Made by a program: the position numbers and the translations under genes. Source: Ottelia alismoides (lineage: Eukaryota > Streptophyta > Magnoliopsida > Alismatales > Hydrocharitaceae). Taken from it: a DNA stretch of 64,000 nt. The stretch lies in the NCBI GenBank assembly GCA_037367405.1, contig JAZKJV010000607.1, positions 1-64,000 of the forward strand, in the 5' to 3' direction. Below the pieces are notes generated by a model. The model was not told the DNA's origin, made no database searches, and saw only the letters and a list, made by a program, of their open reading frames with translations. Shown piece after piece: positions 1 to 11,270 of the stretch; the stretch's first letter is position 1, and each line of letters begins with the position of its first letter.

Positions 1-2958
1 TTCGACGTACAGTAACAGATAGATGAAGGATCCATCCTCCACCTTGTTGTGGTAAACACCACAGTCGTATGGGCTCCTGTTGAGCCATGATCAGTCATGA
101 AACAATCAAACTTCTTGTACCACTTCCTGGGAGACTGCTTAAGACATACAAGGACTTCTTCAATCTACATACATGATCTTCCTTGCCCTGAGATAGGAAT
201 CCCTCTGGTTGTCTCATAAGAATGTCTTCTTCGAGTTCACCATGTAAGAAGGTTGTCGTCACATCTAACTGCTCCAGCTCCAAGTCTTGATGTACTACAA
301 GAGCTAGTAGCACCCTGATGGATGTATGTCTTACAACAGGAGAAAATATCTCGTTGTAATCCACACCTTCCTTCTGACTGTAACCCTTCGCAACTAGGCG
401 TGCTTTGTATCCAATGCCTTCACTGTCTGAAATTCCTGTCTTTTTTCTTGAAGACCCATTTGCATCCAACGATCTTCCTTCCTTTTGGCAATTTGACAAG
501 TTCCCATGTCTGATTCTTGTGAAGAGACTCCATCTCCTCACCCACAACAGCAATCCACTGCTCAGATTGTGCCCCAGATATTGCCTCCCTGTAAGTGGAG
601 GGTTCTGGTGACTCTGCCTCCTCCGCAACCTGCAGTGAAAATGCAACCATGTCTTCAAATCCGTATCTCTGCGGTGGATGTATCTCTCTACGGGACCGAT
701 CAGTAGCAATACTAGGTTGCCTCTCTTCTGGTTTCTCAGCTTCAGGCTGTTTAGCAACAGCCTGATCAGGAGTGGTGTAACCAACTGCGTGATCACTACT
801 TGGTGTCAGTTCGAACTCCACCTGTTCGGGCCACATCATCACCTGTCCCTGCATAAACAGACTCACTACTCGAGTGAAGCACGGAATTCTCATCAAAAGT
901 AACATCTCTGCTAACAATAATTCTATCCTCAGAAGGGGACCAGATTCTATACCCCTTTACTCCTGCACCATATCCTGTAAACACCACTTTTCTTTGCCCT
1001 TGGTTCTAACTTTCCTTCACTAACATGATAATAGGCAGCACAACCAAAGACTCATAAAATAGAATAATCAGCATGATTACCAGACCATACCTCCATGGGT
1101 GTTTTGCAATCAATGGCAGACGCGGGACTCCGATTCACCAAGTAACAAGTTATATTCACAGCTTCAGCCCAGAATGCTCTACCAAGTCCAGCATTAGAGC
1201 GCATGCACCTTGCTCTCTCCAGAAGCGTCATGTTCATTCGTTCAGCAACTCCATTTTGTTGTGACGTATCTCTAACGGTAAGATGTCTCGCAACACCCTC
1301 CTCCTTGCAAAACTCATTGAACTCCGATGAACAGAACTCCAGTCCGTTATCTGTGCGAAGACACTTCACCTTCTTAGAAGTCTGATTTTCTACCAAGATC
1401 TTCCATTACCTGAAGGTCTGGAATGCTTCGCTCTTGTGCTTCATAATATACACCCACACCATCCTGGAATAATCATCAATAATAGATAGAAAATACCTGG
1501 TGCCTCCCAAAGATGGAACCCGTGAAGGGCCCCAACAATCAGCATGGATGTAGTCAAGTATCTCCTTCGTCCTGTGGATAGCTTTACTAAATTGCTTTCT
1601 GTGTTGTTTCCCGAACACGCAATGCTCACAGAACTCCAGCGTAGATCCCTTGACATCCCTAATGAGACCCTTCTGATTGAGGATATTCATCCCCATCTGA
1701 CTCATGTGTCCCAACCGCATATGCCACAATTCGGACTCTGATCTTACGGCTTGGGACACCACTGCAACAGAACCTGTAACTGTAAACCCTTGCATGATGT
1801 ATAGGGTCTTCTGCTTGTTGCCCTTGATGACAACCACCCTGCCTTTGGCAACCTGCATAACTCCACCTTCAGCACTGTATTTATATCCTTTAGAGTCCAA
1901 GACTCCAAGGGATATTAGGTTCTTCCTCAGATCAAGAACAACGCGTACTTCTGTGACCGTCCTCACGACTCCATCATGCATTTTGATCTTCACAGAGCCG
2001 ATCCCTACTATCTTGCATGCTGCATCATTCCTCATGACAACGTTCCCGCCATCTATGTTCTTATAGTTGTAGAACCAGTCTTCATTGGGAGTCATATGGT
2101 AAGAACAACTTGAATCAAAAATCCATGTGTTGTCTGTGGTCGTCTGATCTGTGACGGTGAGAACCAGGTCATCTTCAGAATCTGCGCCTCCATGAGCCAC
2201 GACAGCAACTGTGGCTTTCCCTTTCTTCTTTGAGAAGTCCTTCTTCCAATGTCCAGGTTCCTTGCAGTAATTGCAAATGTCCCTAGCATTGTGATTCTTT
2301 GATTTGGACTTCTGCTTTCCCTTCTTTGCGTAGCCAGAATTGGCATGACTCTTCTCATGCGTCATAACCAAACCTGCAGCGTTAGAGTCCTGCTTCTCGG
2401 TAGCCATATGTCGAAGTTCACGCGTATGCAGACTCGCGCGAACTTCCTCTAGGGCTATCGATTCTCTTCCCACAATGAATGATTGAACAAAATTCTCAAA
2501 TGATAATGGAAGAGAAACTAACAAAATCAAAGCAACATCCTCATCTTCAATCTTAACATCTACGTTTCTTAAATCCATCAACATGTATTTAAGTGATCTA
2601 GATGTTCTTTAAGAGATGTACCTTCCTGCATGCGGAGAGAGAACAAATGTTGCTTCAAAAGCAACTTGTTGGTTAGAGACTTCGTCATGTATAGACTTTC
2701 GAGTCTCAACCACAGACCGACCGCAGAAGTCTCATCAGCAACCTCCGCGATAATCTCTTCCGCCAGACATAGCATAATCGTCGACTGCGCCTTCTCTTCC
2801 TACACCGTCAACTCGGAGGGTTCGAGTGCCTTTGCACGCTCCTGGTCCAACGACGCCCAAATGCCCTGCTGCATCAGAAGGGCGCGCATCTTGATCTGCC
2901 ATAGACTGAATCCGTTCTTCCTTGTGAACTTCTCGATATTCATATTGTGTGACGACAT
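1..2958 (-). pseudogene. Ty1/copia retrotransposon gag-pol, degenerate, cut by the window edge
   Basis: Reading down the minus strand from an ATG at 2958: gag (IEKFTRKNGFSLWQIKMRAL), a CCHC zinc knuckle near 2235-2280, protease near 2100, GAG-pre-integrase (LWHMRLGHM), integrase core (HADCWGP, LRTDNGLEF, QQNGVAER) and the start of reverse transcriptase (GCKWVFKKK, KARLVAKGYSQ). The window ends inside the RT active-site box. The order protease-integrase-RT defines the copia superfamily, and the motifs look most like the Tork/Tnt1 group. Frameshifts split it near 2775, 2580, 1400, 1050, 800 and 450. Three functional residues are altered: the knuckle reads CNYCKEPGHWKKDF with its last Cys lost, protease D-S/T-G reads DSS, and the RT box reads YVE at positions 1-9. 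It cannot encode an active element. Confidence 0.93.
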
Positions 2959-2987
2959 CTTGCTGGATGATCCTGACGGAACCCGAA

Positions 2988-2999
2988 GCTCTGATACCA
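2988..2999 (-). promoter_or_regulatory. Primer binding site (initiator tRNA-Met type)
   Basis: The minus strand reads TGGTATCAGAGC, the standard complement of the 3' end of plant initiator tRNA-Met. It lies between the LTR and the gag ATG, and fixes the orientation and the 5' LTR of the left-hand copia element. Confidence 0.9.
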
Positions 3000-3000
3000 G

Positions 3001-3448
3001 TTTTTTGCGAATCGCAAAAGCAAGCACGCACAAACACGATCAAACAAGAAAGAACACAAACACACAGATTTACAAGGTTCACCTGTAACTGGGCTACGTC
3101 CTTGGGCGGCGGCGATCAGTTTCACTATGTGGTGAAAAAGGATGAATACAGAGGATGCGTTTAAAACCCTAACCCTAAGGAGTTTATATAGCACTCCCAT
3201 ACAGACGGGTCCCTAAAAATAGAAGGATCCAAATACCCGAATACAAATAGAACCGCTCCATAAAATTTTCGCCGGGGGCGCTGCCCCAACACCCCCGCAG
3301 GGGGGCGCACATGGTCCCCCCTAGACACCCCCCTAGGCTCGCTGACCGGGCAGCGAGACCCTCGTCTTGTTGGGTATGGTACGGCAGGGGGATGCATATG
3401 CAGTTCTTCAACCTGGGTCAGATGGTTAGGATTCAAGGCATATCAACA
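3001..3448 (-). repeat. 5' LTR of the left-hand copia element
   Basis: Minus-strand sequence running from TGTTGATATGCC (ending at 3448) to the primer binding site. It contains a TATA-like stretch (CTATATAAACTCC near 3185-3197) and a C/G-rich block near 3270-3345. The partner LTR lies outside the window to the left, so the length of about 448 bp rests on the TG start and the primer site. The end next to the primer site is not a clean CA. Confidence 0.75.
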
Positions 3449-4078
3449 CAAGGCTTGGGGAGGAGGGGGCTTGCAGGCGTACGCATGGGTCGAGCTTACA
3501 GGCGCGCATTGCAGGGAGCTCTCGGGGTTGCATGGGGTCGGGGATTGAGGGGGAGGAGCTCCCAGGCATGTGCGGGGGGAGGGGGGAGGAGGAGGGCTTG
3601 CAGGCGCATGTGGGATCGAAGCTTGCAGGTGCGTGCAGGCGGGGAGGCGGGGGGCTTTTGGGTTGCCTGGGTTGGGGCTTGGGGAGGAGGGACCAACCTT
3701 GCAGGTGGCAGCGAGGGGGAGGGTGGCGACGGGCGGGTAGGAAGGCGACGAGACAGAGGGGAGGAGGATGTGGCTGTGGGCGGAGGAGCGGCGGAGGGGG
3801 TGGCTGTAGGAGGAGGGACGTAGGAGGAAGAAGGGGACAGGGTCGGTTAAGCTGGAAGCAGATGGGGGATGTTTTTCTTTTTTTTTGAATTTTTTACAGT
3901 TGTTGGATACATTAAGGGTTGAATTAACCCAATGATATGGTTGGGTTAAGAGAAAAATTAACGGAGGGTCATGAGTGTGAGACGGAGTGACTATCTGAGG
4001 TTTCTCGCGTAATTCACCATTATGCAGGGTTATGATTGTTATTACGAAATTAGTCAGGATTATGGATGTAAAAATCCC
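3449..4078 (+). mobile_element. Right half of a G-rich-core MULE-like element, truncated by the copia insertion
   Basis: A G-rich core (3449-3870, almost all G on the plus strand) is followed by an AT-rich arm. The arm ends at 4078 in the complement of GGGATTTTTACATCC. The terminus and the CCCT-bearing arm match the right end of the element at 57875-59080 (ATAACCCT modules) and share the GGGATTTT start with the elements at 15465 and 52735. The left TIR would lie beyond the copia element, outside the window. Long open frames through the core are a by-product of skewed composition. Confidence 0.6.
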
Positions 4079-5660
4079 TAAAAATAAAGCTATCTTTTAT
4101 TGACATTCTTATGGCATATCAAAGGAAAACTATACAAGTCTTAAGATAGCAAACAGTATTTGAAAAATGCTCCATTAGCATGTATGAAAGTTGAATGCTT
4201 GACACTTTAGAATGCAGAATATGTTCCAGTGGCCGACCATCAACTACCAACTTCTATAAGATATAATTATTTAATATTATACTTTACGGTTCATAATTAA
4301 TAACAGAGAAGTTGACGATATTTGAAGAGCTCAATTAAACAACCATATGATCGGAGTTATGATCTATAGATTGATCTCCGAGGAGAAATCATCATATTAA
4401 ATAGATATAGTATATACACTAATAATATACCCATAAACTTACCCAAATTTCATGTGCTTCAGTAAAAGTAAAAATGAGTAAAAAAAATTCCACACGGCCC
4501 TTTTTCTTCTTTTAGGAAAATAGGAGGGAAATATAGATAAAGGAAGCATGATAAATATATAATTTGAAATAGTAAATTATTTAAAAAATATGGCATGTTA
4601 AAATCTCTTGCTATAAATATATAATAAATTTTAAGCATGCTCAAACTAATTCTCTAAGTAAAGGATATCTTTTAAATCTTTTACTAGAAATTTATGGAAG
4701 TTTTAGATTTGTGCACTTTAATACTTTCGTATTATACTTGCGTATCTAACATTTTTGCAATTACAGCGGTGGCCCTATATTCCTATAAAATTAAGTAATG
4801 CTCTGTGTTAGCATTATACAAGAGCACCATTGGACAGTTGTAAAAATGAAATGACACCATTGTGAATATTATAATAAGTTAGACTCATACGTATAATTAT
4901 ACTAGAGTTACGAGCATAAGTTTTATTTAAAATGGGACACATGACGAGTACAGAAATTCTTAAATTGACATCTGGATCAAATCTTTACCCAAAAGAACAT
5001 GTTTCATGTTCCCACTAAACAAGATGTTCAAGTCAAAAACCCACTATTTTGCAAATCTATATATACTGATAATAGATGTTTGAATACGATATAAAGGAGG
5101 TGTCGGTGATGGTAATGTTTAAGCGAGCAAATCCTCTTGTATCGTTCATTCTATAGAAGAGTCTGCAGTAGCTTCTTTCTTTTTCTTTTACGAAATCGAT
5201 TCTAAAAATGTAAGAAGAAATAATAAATCGACTGAAATTCGATAAGTAAATAGAACATTAATCATAAATATAATTGTTAGATTTTTGAAATCATTTTTGA
5301 AAAATAAAAAAGAAACGAACCATAACACTTACCGAATCTCAGATAAACTTCTTCAAGAAAGTTTGAATCTGAATCTGGGTACCTTCCCTGTGAGGATGGC
5401 CATCATATGATGTGCACGTCTTTCGGTATATTTTTATTTCATGCACATTTTCTTTTTTTTCAATATTTTTGGGGGTACGTGTTATACGTGGAGGTCGGAG
5501 TAAGAGCAACATGTCAAGTCTCAATAAAGACCATCAATGGTCCATTTTTGTCAGGAGCCATCAAAAATCCATGCAGCCTGTCCTCCTGCCAATGGCTAAA
5601 ATGTTTGCCGACGAATTAACGCTAAAGAAATCAAATAATGAACGAGTTCGTTACCTTCGT
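4079..5660. other. AT-rich intergenic DNA, no gene recognised
   Basis: No open frame resembles a known protein. The sequence is AT-rich with scattered stop codons. The first nine bases (TAAAAATAA) would be the right copy of the MULE target duplication. Confidence 0.6.
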
Positions 5661-6165
5661 TCATTCGTTCTTCCCAAGATTATGTAAACAAACAAGGAGA
5701 TTAAGGCGTCCAAATCCATCTCTCCCACCTCGCACATAACTACGATTGCCTTCCCAAATCCGAGCTTCTCCAACCAGGAAACACGCCATTGAAAAACACA
5801 AGATATGAGTAATAAGAAAGCGGAACAAGAGAGCGATGGAGTGGATCCAACCCTTCCTTTCCATGATACATAACACGGAAAGCTGCATAAGCAACAACCT
5901 CAAAAGCAAGGAACCAGATTCTTCGGAAGGAGAAGGAAGAGCCGTAGATCTCTTCTTCCCCATCGATCGAGCACAACAACCCAAAGCACACCCGACAGAC
6001 AGCAAGTAACAGAACAGATGAGCAGCAACAAAGAAAGGCCGGACTAGAAATGGGGATCCCTTCAACCCATCTTTCAGGCTGAATGACGGGATTCCACCCT
6101 TTCTCTTGTGTTTTTTATATATATTATGCTTCTATAATATCGGCAATCTCTCGACGGACGGATGG
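5661..6165 (-). other. Region downstream of the WUN1-like gene; unidentified open frame
   Basis: A 134-codon minus-strand frame (5661-6065) with hydrophobic stretches begins 100 bp past the WUN1-like stop. I recognise no domain in it. It may be 3' UTR of the upstream gene or a chance frame. Confidence 0.3.
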
Positions 6166-6675
6166 TCAGAGGGCTAGGACCAACCCGGGAACGGACTTGC
6201 CGGAAGAGCCAGAAACAGAGACCCTGCTCTGCCAGAGGGGGACGCAGCAGCTGCGATGCTGTTGGGTAGAAGGGGAAGGAGATTGGGGCTTGGAGAGACG
6301 AGTGACGGTGAGGGAAGTGTTGAAGCACTCCCGGAGTTGGGTTATTATCCCATCAGGTCCGACGGTCCAGGCATGGACCCAGAAAACACCGGATGGGCTT
6401 CGAGGGTCGGTGCCCTCTACGAGAACGATGTCCCCGAAGGCGGCTATGGAGGAAGGGACGAAGACGAAGCGGTCTTGCTTGCCGGTGAGGACGCGCATCA
6501 TATGCTGGTGGGAAGGGGGTCCATGGAACCACCACTCCAGGTCCGGGTTCAGAAGACGCTGCACTGTCTCGACGTCGCGGGAGTTGAAGGCCTCATAGAG
6601 GGCTCGGACCACCCACTTGTTGCGCTCCTCCTCTGGTTCCGCCTCCAGAGAGGTCGAGTCCTGGAGGTCTGCCAG
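6166..6675 (-). CDS. WUN1: Wound-induced protein 1 (WUN1)-like, SnoaL/NTF2-like fold; no ATG start
   Basis: The 169-codon frame matches the plant WUN1-like family: VVRALYEAFNSRD, LEWWFHGPPSHQHMMRVLTG, VFWVHAWTV, FNTSLTVTRL and the family C-terminal motif GKSVPGLVLAL before a TGA at 6166-6168. These proteins are small NTF2/SnoaL-like fold proteins induced by wounding; no catalytic activity is established that I know of. The frame is closed upstream by a TAG about 6 bp before a CTG at 6675. From the CTG it would read L/M-ADLQDSTSLEAEPEEERNK. No ATG lies between the TATA box and the conserved domain; the first in-frame Met is inside the domain (HQHMM). I placed the start at the CTG, which has G at -3 and +4. 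Either initiation is non-AUG or the ATG has mutated. The reading frame is otherwise intact with no intron. Confidence 0.8.
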   Translation of the reverse strand: MADLQDSTSLEAEPEEERNKWVVRALYEAFNSRDVETVQRLLNPDLEWWFHGPPSHQHMMRVLTGKQDRFVFVPSSIAAFGDIVLVEGTDPRSPSGVFWVHAWTVGPDGIITQLRECFNTSLTVTRLSKPQSPSPSTQQHRSCCVPLWQSRVSVSGSSGKSVPGLVLAL

Positions 6676-6806
6676 TTCCTATCGGCGCCCGACGAGGGGA
6701 GGAGACAGGGAGAATGGGAGGGAGGGATAACTGGGCTCTGTGCTTTGTTACTTGCAGGTGTCGGAAACGGGGATAGGAAGGGATGGAGAGAAGGGAGGCG
6801 TGGGGG

Positions 6807-6814
6807 TTTATATA
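6807..6814 (-). promoter_or_regulatory. TATA box of the WUN1-like gene
   Basis: Minus strand TATATAAA, preceded by a C-run, 132 bp upstream of the presumed CTG start. The interval between them is pyrimidine-rich, as in a typical plant 5' leader, and contains no ATG. Confidence 0.75.
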
Positions 6815-6915
6815 GGGGGGGGGGGCTCGAGTCGAGGAGAGTGGATAACGTTATCCCATGCCATTATCCTCCCTTACCCCTTCGATAGAGATGGTGATGA
6901 CATGTAGTATCACTA

Positions 6916-7255
6916 GGGTGCGTTTGGTTGGTAGGTTATCCAGGGGTGGATAATCCAATTTTGTGTTGGGAGGATTTGTATTATGTGATTGTATTGGAAT
7001 TTGAAAAAGTTGGTAATTATTATGATATGATTGTATTGAAATTTGAAAAAGTGGGTGGTTGTTGTCATGTGATTGTATTGAAGTTTGGAATAGTGAGTAG
7101 AAGTTGAGTATTTTATGATTTTTAGATGATATGATGGTATGATATATATATTTTTTTTGATAAAAAGATGGTGGATCCCACAAGTGGGTTAAGAATATGG
7201 GTTTTGGAGGGTAACCCATCCAAAGTGAGGGGTAACCCCCCAAACGAACACACCC
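6916..7255. mobile_element. PIF/Harbinger-type (Tourist-like) MITE
   Basis: Termini GGGTGCGTTTGGTTGG and, on the other strand, GGGTGTGTTCGTTTGG, flanked by CTA at 6913-6915 and 7256-7258 (a 3-bp duplication). The interior is AT-rich with a repeated 'gtgattgtattgaa(a/g)tttg' motif that also occurs in the MITEs at 9732 and 20511. It ends about 100 bp upstream of the WUN1-like TATA box. Confidence 0.8.
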
Positions 7256-7267
7256 CTAGAGTTTTTT

Positions 7268-7672
7268 CCTTTTGAGAGGGTATCCCATCATTCAAATGTC
7301 TTGTCAGGATATCTGACCACATTATTTTCTTGTCATCGACGAACGGTTTGCCGATCGGTAAACCGTTTGTCGATCGATGCTCATTCCGGAAAATGTTTTA
7401 ATTTTATATTAATAAAAATAATATATAAAAACATTTAGATTTGTGAATCGACAAACCATTTACCGATTCACAATTCCAAATATTTTTATATATTATTTTT
7501 AATAATATAAAATTCAAAAAGTTTTCTGGAATAATATTATATATTATTTTTATACACAATCGGCAAACGGTTCGTTGATCGACGAATCGTTTCTCGATTG
7601 ATGCCTTGATAGGAAAATACTGAGGTCAAATGTCCTAACAAGATATTTGGATATTGGGGATGCTATCTCATG
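7268..7672. mobile_element. Foldback element with nested AAACCGTTT palindromes
   Basis: The left arm (from about 7268, 'gtatcccatcattcaaatgtcttg') is repeated inverted at the right (about 7615-7672) with roughly 80% identity over some 55 bp. The interior is AT-rich and contains palindromes of the form CGGCAAACGGTTTGCCG or close variants at about 7338-7380, 7445-7475 and 7557-7600. No coding sequence. Confidence 0.65.
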
Positions 7673-8880
7673 GAAAAAAAATTATATCCAATACACGCAA
7701 TCTCTCTCACTGAGAGAGAGTGGTCCTTGGGGTCAGGTTTGATATTTTTTGACTGGCACAGTGTCGCCTCGGAATTCCCTGTTTAGTTGTGATTAATGTC
7801 GTGTTAAATATAAATATCTCTTCTTCTTCTTCCTTTAACTCGGAAAGGAAAAGTTTCCGTAAAGTTACTCGAGAAAAGGCTTTTGAAAAGTTTTTCGGAA
7901 ACAACTTTATTATGCTCCCCTTCTTTTCTCCGGAGAAAAAGAGCCTTGTCCGTCTCATGTTCCAGGAAGAAGGTACCGACCAACTCCAAGACCTGTGATT
8001 GCTTGTGTTTGATTGTAAAAAATGGATCGTTTTTTTGTTGCACAAGTAACAGAGCCGAAGAAACTGCGAGCAAGTAGCCAATGGCATTCTATCAACATGA
8101 GTAGGAAAAGAAAAGAAGAATTTGATAAAGATGGTTTCACGTGAAAGTCATAACAACCATTAACTTTCAGATTGCATTCTTTCAAAGGATTTTGACACCA
8201 CAACTCTGGAAATTTATGAATTAAGGTCTATCTATTTGCTTTCATTATTCAGTTAAACTGATGGTTCGTTGTTATTGGAGCAGATAGCAACAACCGGACA
8301 TGCGTATTTTTGATTTTCCGATGGATTTACATGGTTTCATTAATGGAAATTGTTTGATATAGTGAGTAACTTTGTGGTAAACTTATGAATTAACTTTGCG
8401 GTCATATAAACTTTATAATTATCACCTCAACTGAATCCTACACTCATGCGTCGTGTTCTTTCTAATCTAACCAGAGTAACCATGTAGGGTCGGACTGCCA
8501 CATGTCAACCAAGTGTCCTCAACCGCCTATGCATGAAGGCTTAGTTGTAGAGATATTAGGGGTCAAATCCTTCGACTTCCTTTAAACAACACCCCTTCCT
8601 CTTCGACACCCCTTCCTCTTTGATCCCATCGCCTCATCAGCTGTACCTCGAACTCATTAAGTCTTCTTCGTCGCGAGGGAACTCTTCCACCTAACCTCCA
8701 TCGATATCGCAAGACCTCTGGTTTCATCACAAGCTAAGAAGCTTCACAGGCAATGTTTTAATAGGTTTAGGAAATGGAGGTCTGGGTTTGGGTTTTAAAC
8801 ATAGGGGTTGCTTGTTCTTGGTTTTCTCAATCGATGCATGTTCTTTGTTTTCTCTATTGATAATCTAACATGCATGTATT
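7673..8880. other. Intergenic DNA, no gene recognised
   Basis: Short open frames near 7707-8203 on both strands show no recognisable motif. The stretch from about 8570 to 8880 is richer in C and T and could be leader sequence of the MULE remnant that follows. Confidence 0.5.
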
Positions 8881-10572
8881 GAAGATGGGTTCGGTAAATG
8901 GAGACGAAGGTATCCTAACTGTGTGTGTGACATTTGGTGGATACTTCAAATGGACGAAGGGAGCAAAGGGAGAGAAGTATATGCTTGGAAATGAAGTGAG
9001 GATTGGGATTGATTCAGACTCCACATCATGGTCTGACCTTATCGAAGAAATATTTGTTGCGGTAAAATGAGGTCCATCATAAACGATCACGTTGAAATAC
9101 GAAATACCCCGCATACGAAGAAACAAATGATGGGGGATGTTTAATGTAAACAGTAATGTAACATAGGTCAAGCTTGTGACGGAGATGACATACATAGGGG
9201 TCCTAAGTTACTACGAAGCGAAAGAATTCTTTAGCAAGAAGAATCAAGATGGAGAGGGCAATCCTAGGATGATCGTGGATAATGACTAAGGTAACAACAT
9301 AGGCACAATGGATCCCATACCCATAACTAGATCATATTGATGCTAATTGTGGTGGGTTTGGAAGCTGTAAGATGAAATCAACCTTTACATATAAGTAGTT
9401 GGACTGGAACATGGGCAAGGAAGGAGCAATAGAGAAGGTTTGGAAGTGGCTTCATTCTGAAGTATGGAATGATTATGGTGTGCTTGTGAGTTTCCTCGAA
9501 AGCATCATTGGGAATGACTATGGGCATGAGCGTGTGATCGGATGTAGTATTTGGATTGAGGGTGGGCCTAAGGATGGATGTGTTGCACGTGTGGTGACTG
9601 AAACTATGGATGGTGTTGGTGGATGTTAACCCAAAATGTAGGCCTAGTACTATAGGGGTGGCAGAAAGTGGGAATAGTGCCAATGAAGGGTTTTTAGGTA
9701 TTTCCATTAGCGAAGAAGGTGGGATCCATTAAGGTGTGTTTGGTACGTGGATTAGGGAAGGTTAAACTGGTAAAGGGTAATCTATTTTTGCCTTTTGGTG
9801 TTTGGATAGAGGATTAAATTGGAAGTGGATTAGAAGTGAGTTTGTTGTGATATGATTTTATTGAAGTTTGAAAAAGTGAGTAGTTATTGTGATGTGATTG
9901 TATTGAAGCTTGAAAAGTTGGTAGAAGTTGAATAGTTTATAATTTCTATATGATATGATGGTATAATATATTATTTTTTATAGAATTGATAATGGAGAAT
10001 TGATTATTTATTTTTTAAAAAAAGAAATAAAGTGAGGCCCACATGAGATAGAAGAAAAATGGGTTAAGGGGCCTTAGCGAAGAGCACTGTTTATGATTAA
10101 TACAAGAGAAGTGACTGGGGCTACAGTGAGCGAAGTGCATTACTCTATTCTGGGGATCATGGTACGTAAGATTTTGAGCTTGGGATCGGAGATCATGAGG
10201 TACAAAAAGAAACTAATATTGGAGGGGCTCATTGGAGGAATAAAAGAGTTGTGTTTTCAAAGAAGAAGTCCTTACCGGTGTAGCAATCACAGATGGACAA
10301 GGTCAGCTGCTTCGAAGATGATCGATGAAGCCGATCATGTTTCAGTTGAATCTAATTCGTCTGATAGAAATTTTAGTAATGTAGACGATGATGTGGAGGA
10401 GAGTGATTCTGAAGATGACATGTGTGATCTTGTTTTGAAGAATAGCTATGATCCGCACTGCTTGATTCTGATGTAGAGAATTTGGGTGAATACGAGGGGC
10501 CTGATGATGGAGTGGACATGGATGCACCATCATTTGAAGAGGGGGCTGAATTTGAAAGGCACGATGTCTTCT
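8881..10572 (+). pseudogene. MULE (MuDR-like) transposase remnant, N-terminal part
   Basis: The frame from about 8885 reads ILTVCVTFGGYFKW, YMLGNEVRIGIDSD, TSWSDLIEEIF and, after stops, LKYEIPRIRR. This resembles the N-terminal region of plant MuDR-type transposases (a GGxF strand, a G-N/G-x-V segment, then a serine-rich 'SWSDLIE' helix). After an inserted MITE, 10093-10476 continues with a strongly acidic stretch (VDDDVEESDSEDD), and EYEGPDDG follows in another frame, as in the linker before the transposase core. The DDE and SWIM zinc-finger parts are absent and many stops interrupt the frame. The family call is by resemblance only. Confidence 0.42.
9732..10073. mobile_element. PIF/Harbinger-type MITE inside the MULE remnant
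   Basis: The left terminus GGTGTGTTTGGTACG is preceded by TTA (9729-9731), and TTA follows at 10074-10076. The interior repeats 'gtgatgtgattgtattgaagyttg' and matches the MITEs at 6916 and 20511. The right terminus is weakly conserved. Confidence 0.65.
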
Positions 10573-11270
10573 GATCTACACTTACATCTTATTGCATTAC
10601 AAAGTGTTGAGACGGCAGAAGATCCTATGAGTTACGGAGATAAGCATAGAAGAACGATAACTTCCTTTGTAGGCCATCTTTGTGCTCTGCTTTGTATTAA
10701 ATCGAAATTTATCAACCTCCTTTACGTCTGACAGGACAACTTTGATCGCCATTTTATATTTGTTCTATCTCATGTTCCATTAATTAACGGAACTGATCGC
10801 CATCCTTTCGAGTTCAAGTATACGGTATAAAAGCAGTTGTGGTATATAAAACTCCAGTCCTAGTTTTGATCTCTTTCAAGTTCCCATCTAATTGGCGGAA
10901 CGACAGATAATATTATTAATTGATAAATTATCTTTTATTCTTGTAATTAACTACGAATGATAGATATTCATACAATGACAATCTTTTCGTTGTCTTATTC
11001 GTTAAAATTTATACTAATCGTTGCAAAATTTAATAACAATTACAAGAAAATATCAATGAATAACAGTTGTTATATATATTATTGACTTCATTAAAATCAA
11101 AACATTTAACAGAGAGACTGTTGGGAGACGGACAACAAGCTGCGTCGTCAATCCCCTGTTCGTTTCAAGGAATATAACAATGAATAACGATATTCATTGT
11201 GAATTTAAAGTATGAAGCAACAAATAATGTTCACTATTATGTAATTAAATGCGGAAGATATAACAACGAA
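10573..11270. other. AT-rich DNA with decayed CACTA-MITE-like sequence
   Basis: From about 10900, short motifs such as 'ttgtaattaactacgaatga' and 'gttgtcttattcgttaaaatt' resemble the interior of the nested element at 18005-18341. This suggests an older, degenerate copy into which the 341-bp hairpin at 11271 inserted. No gene. Confidence 0.45.

Noticed and set aside
2988..2999. tRNA-Met gene
   Set aside because: Only the 12-nt primer-site match is present, with no cloverleaf; the same holds for 26354 and 63843.
3311..3888. 170-codon Gly/Arg-rich frame near the copia LTR
   Set aside because: It crosses the LTR boundary into a G-rich MULE core; no protein features.
6256..6888. 210-codon plus-strand frame
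   Set aside because: It is the antisense of the WUN1-like gene and its promoter.
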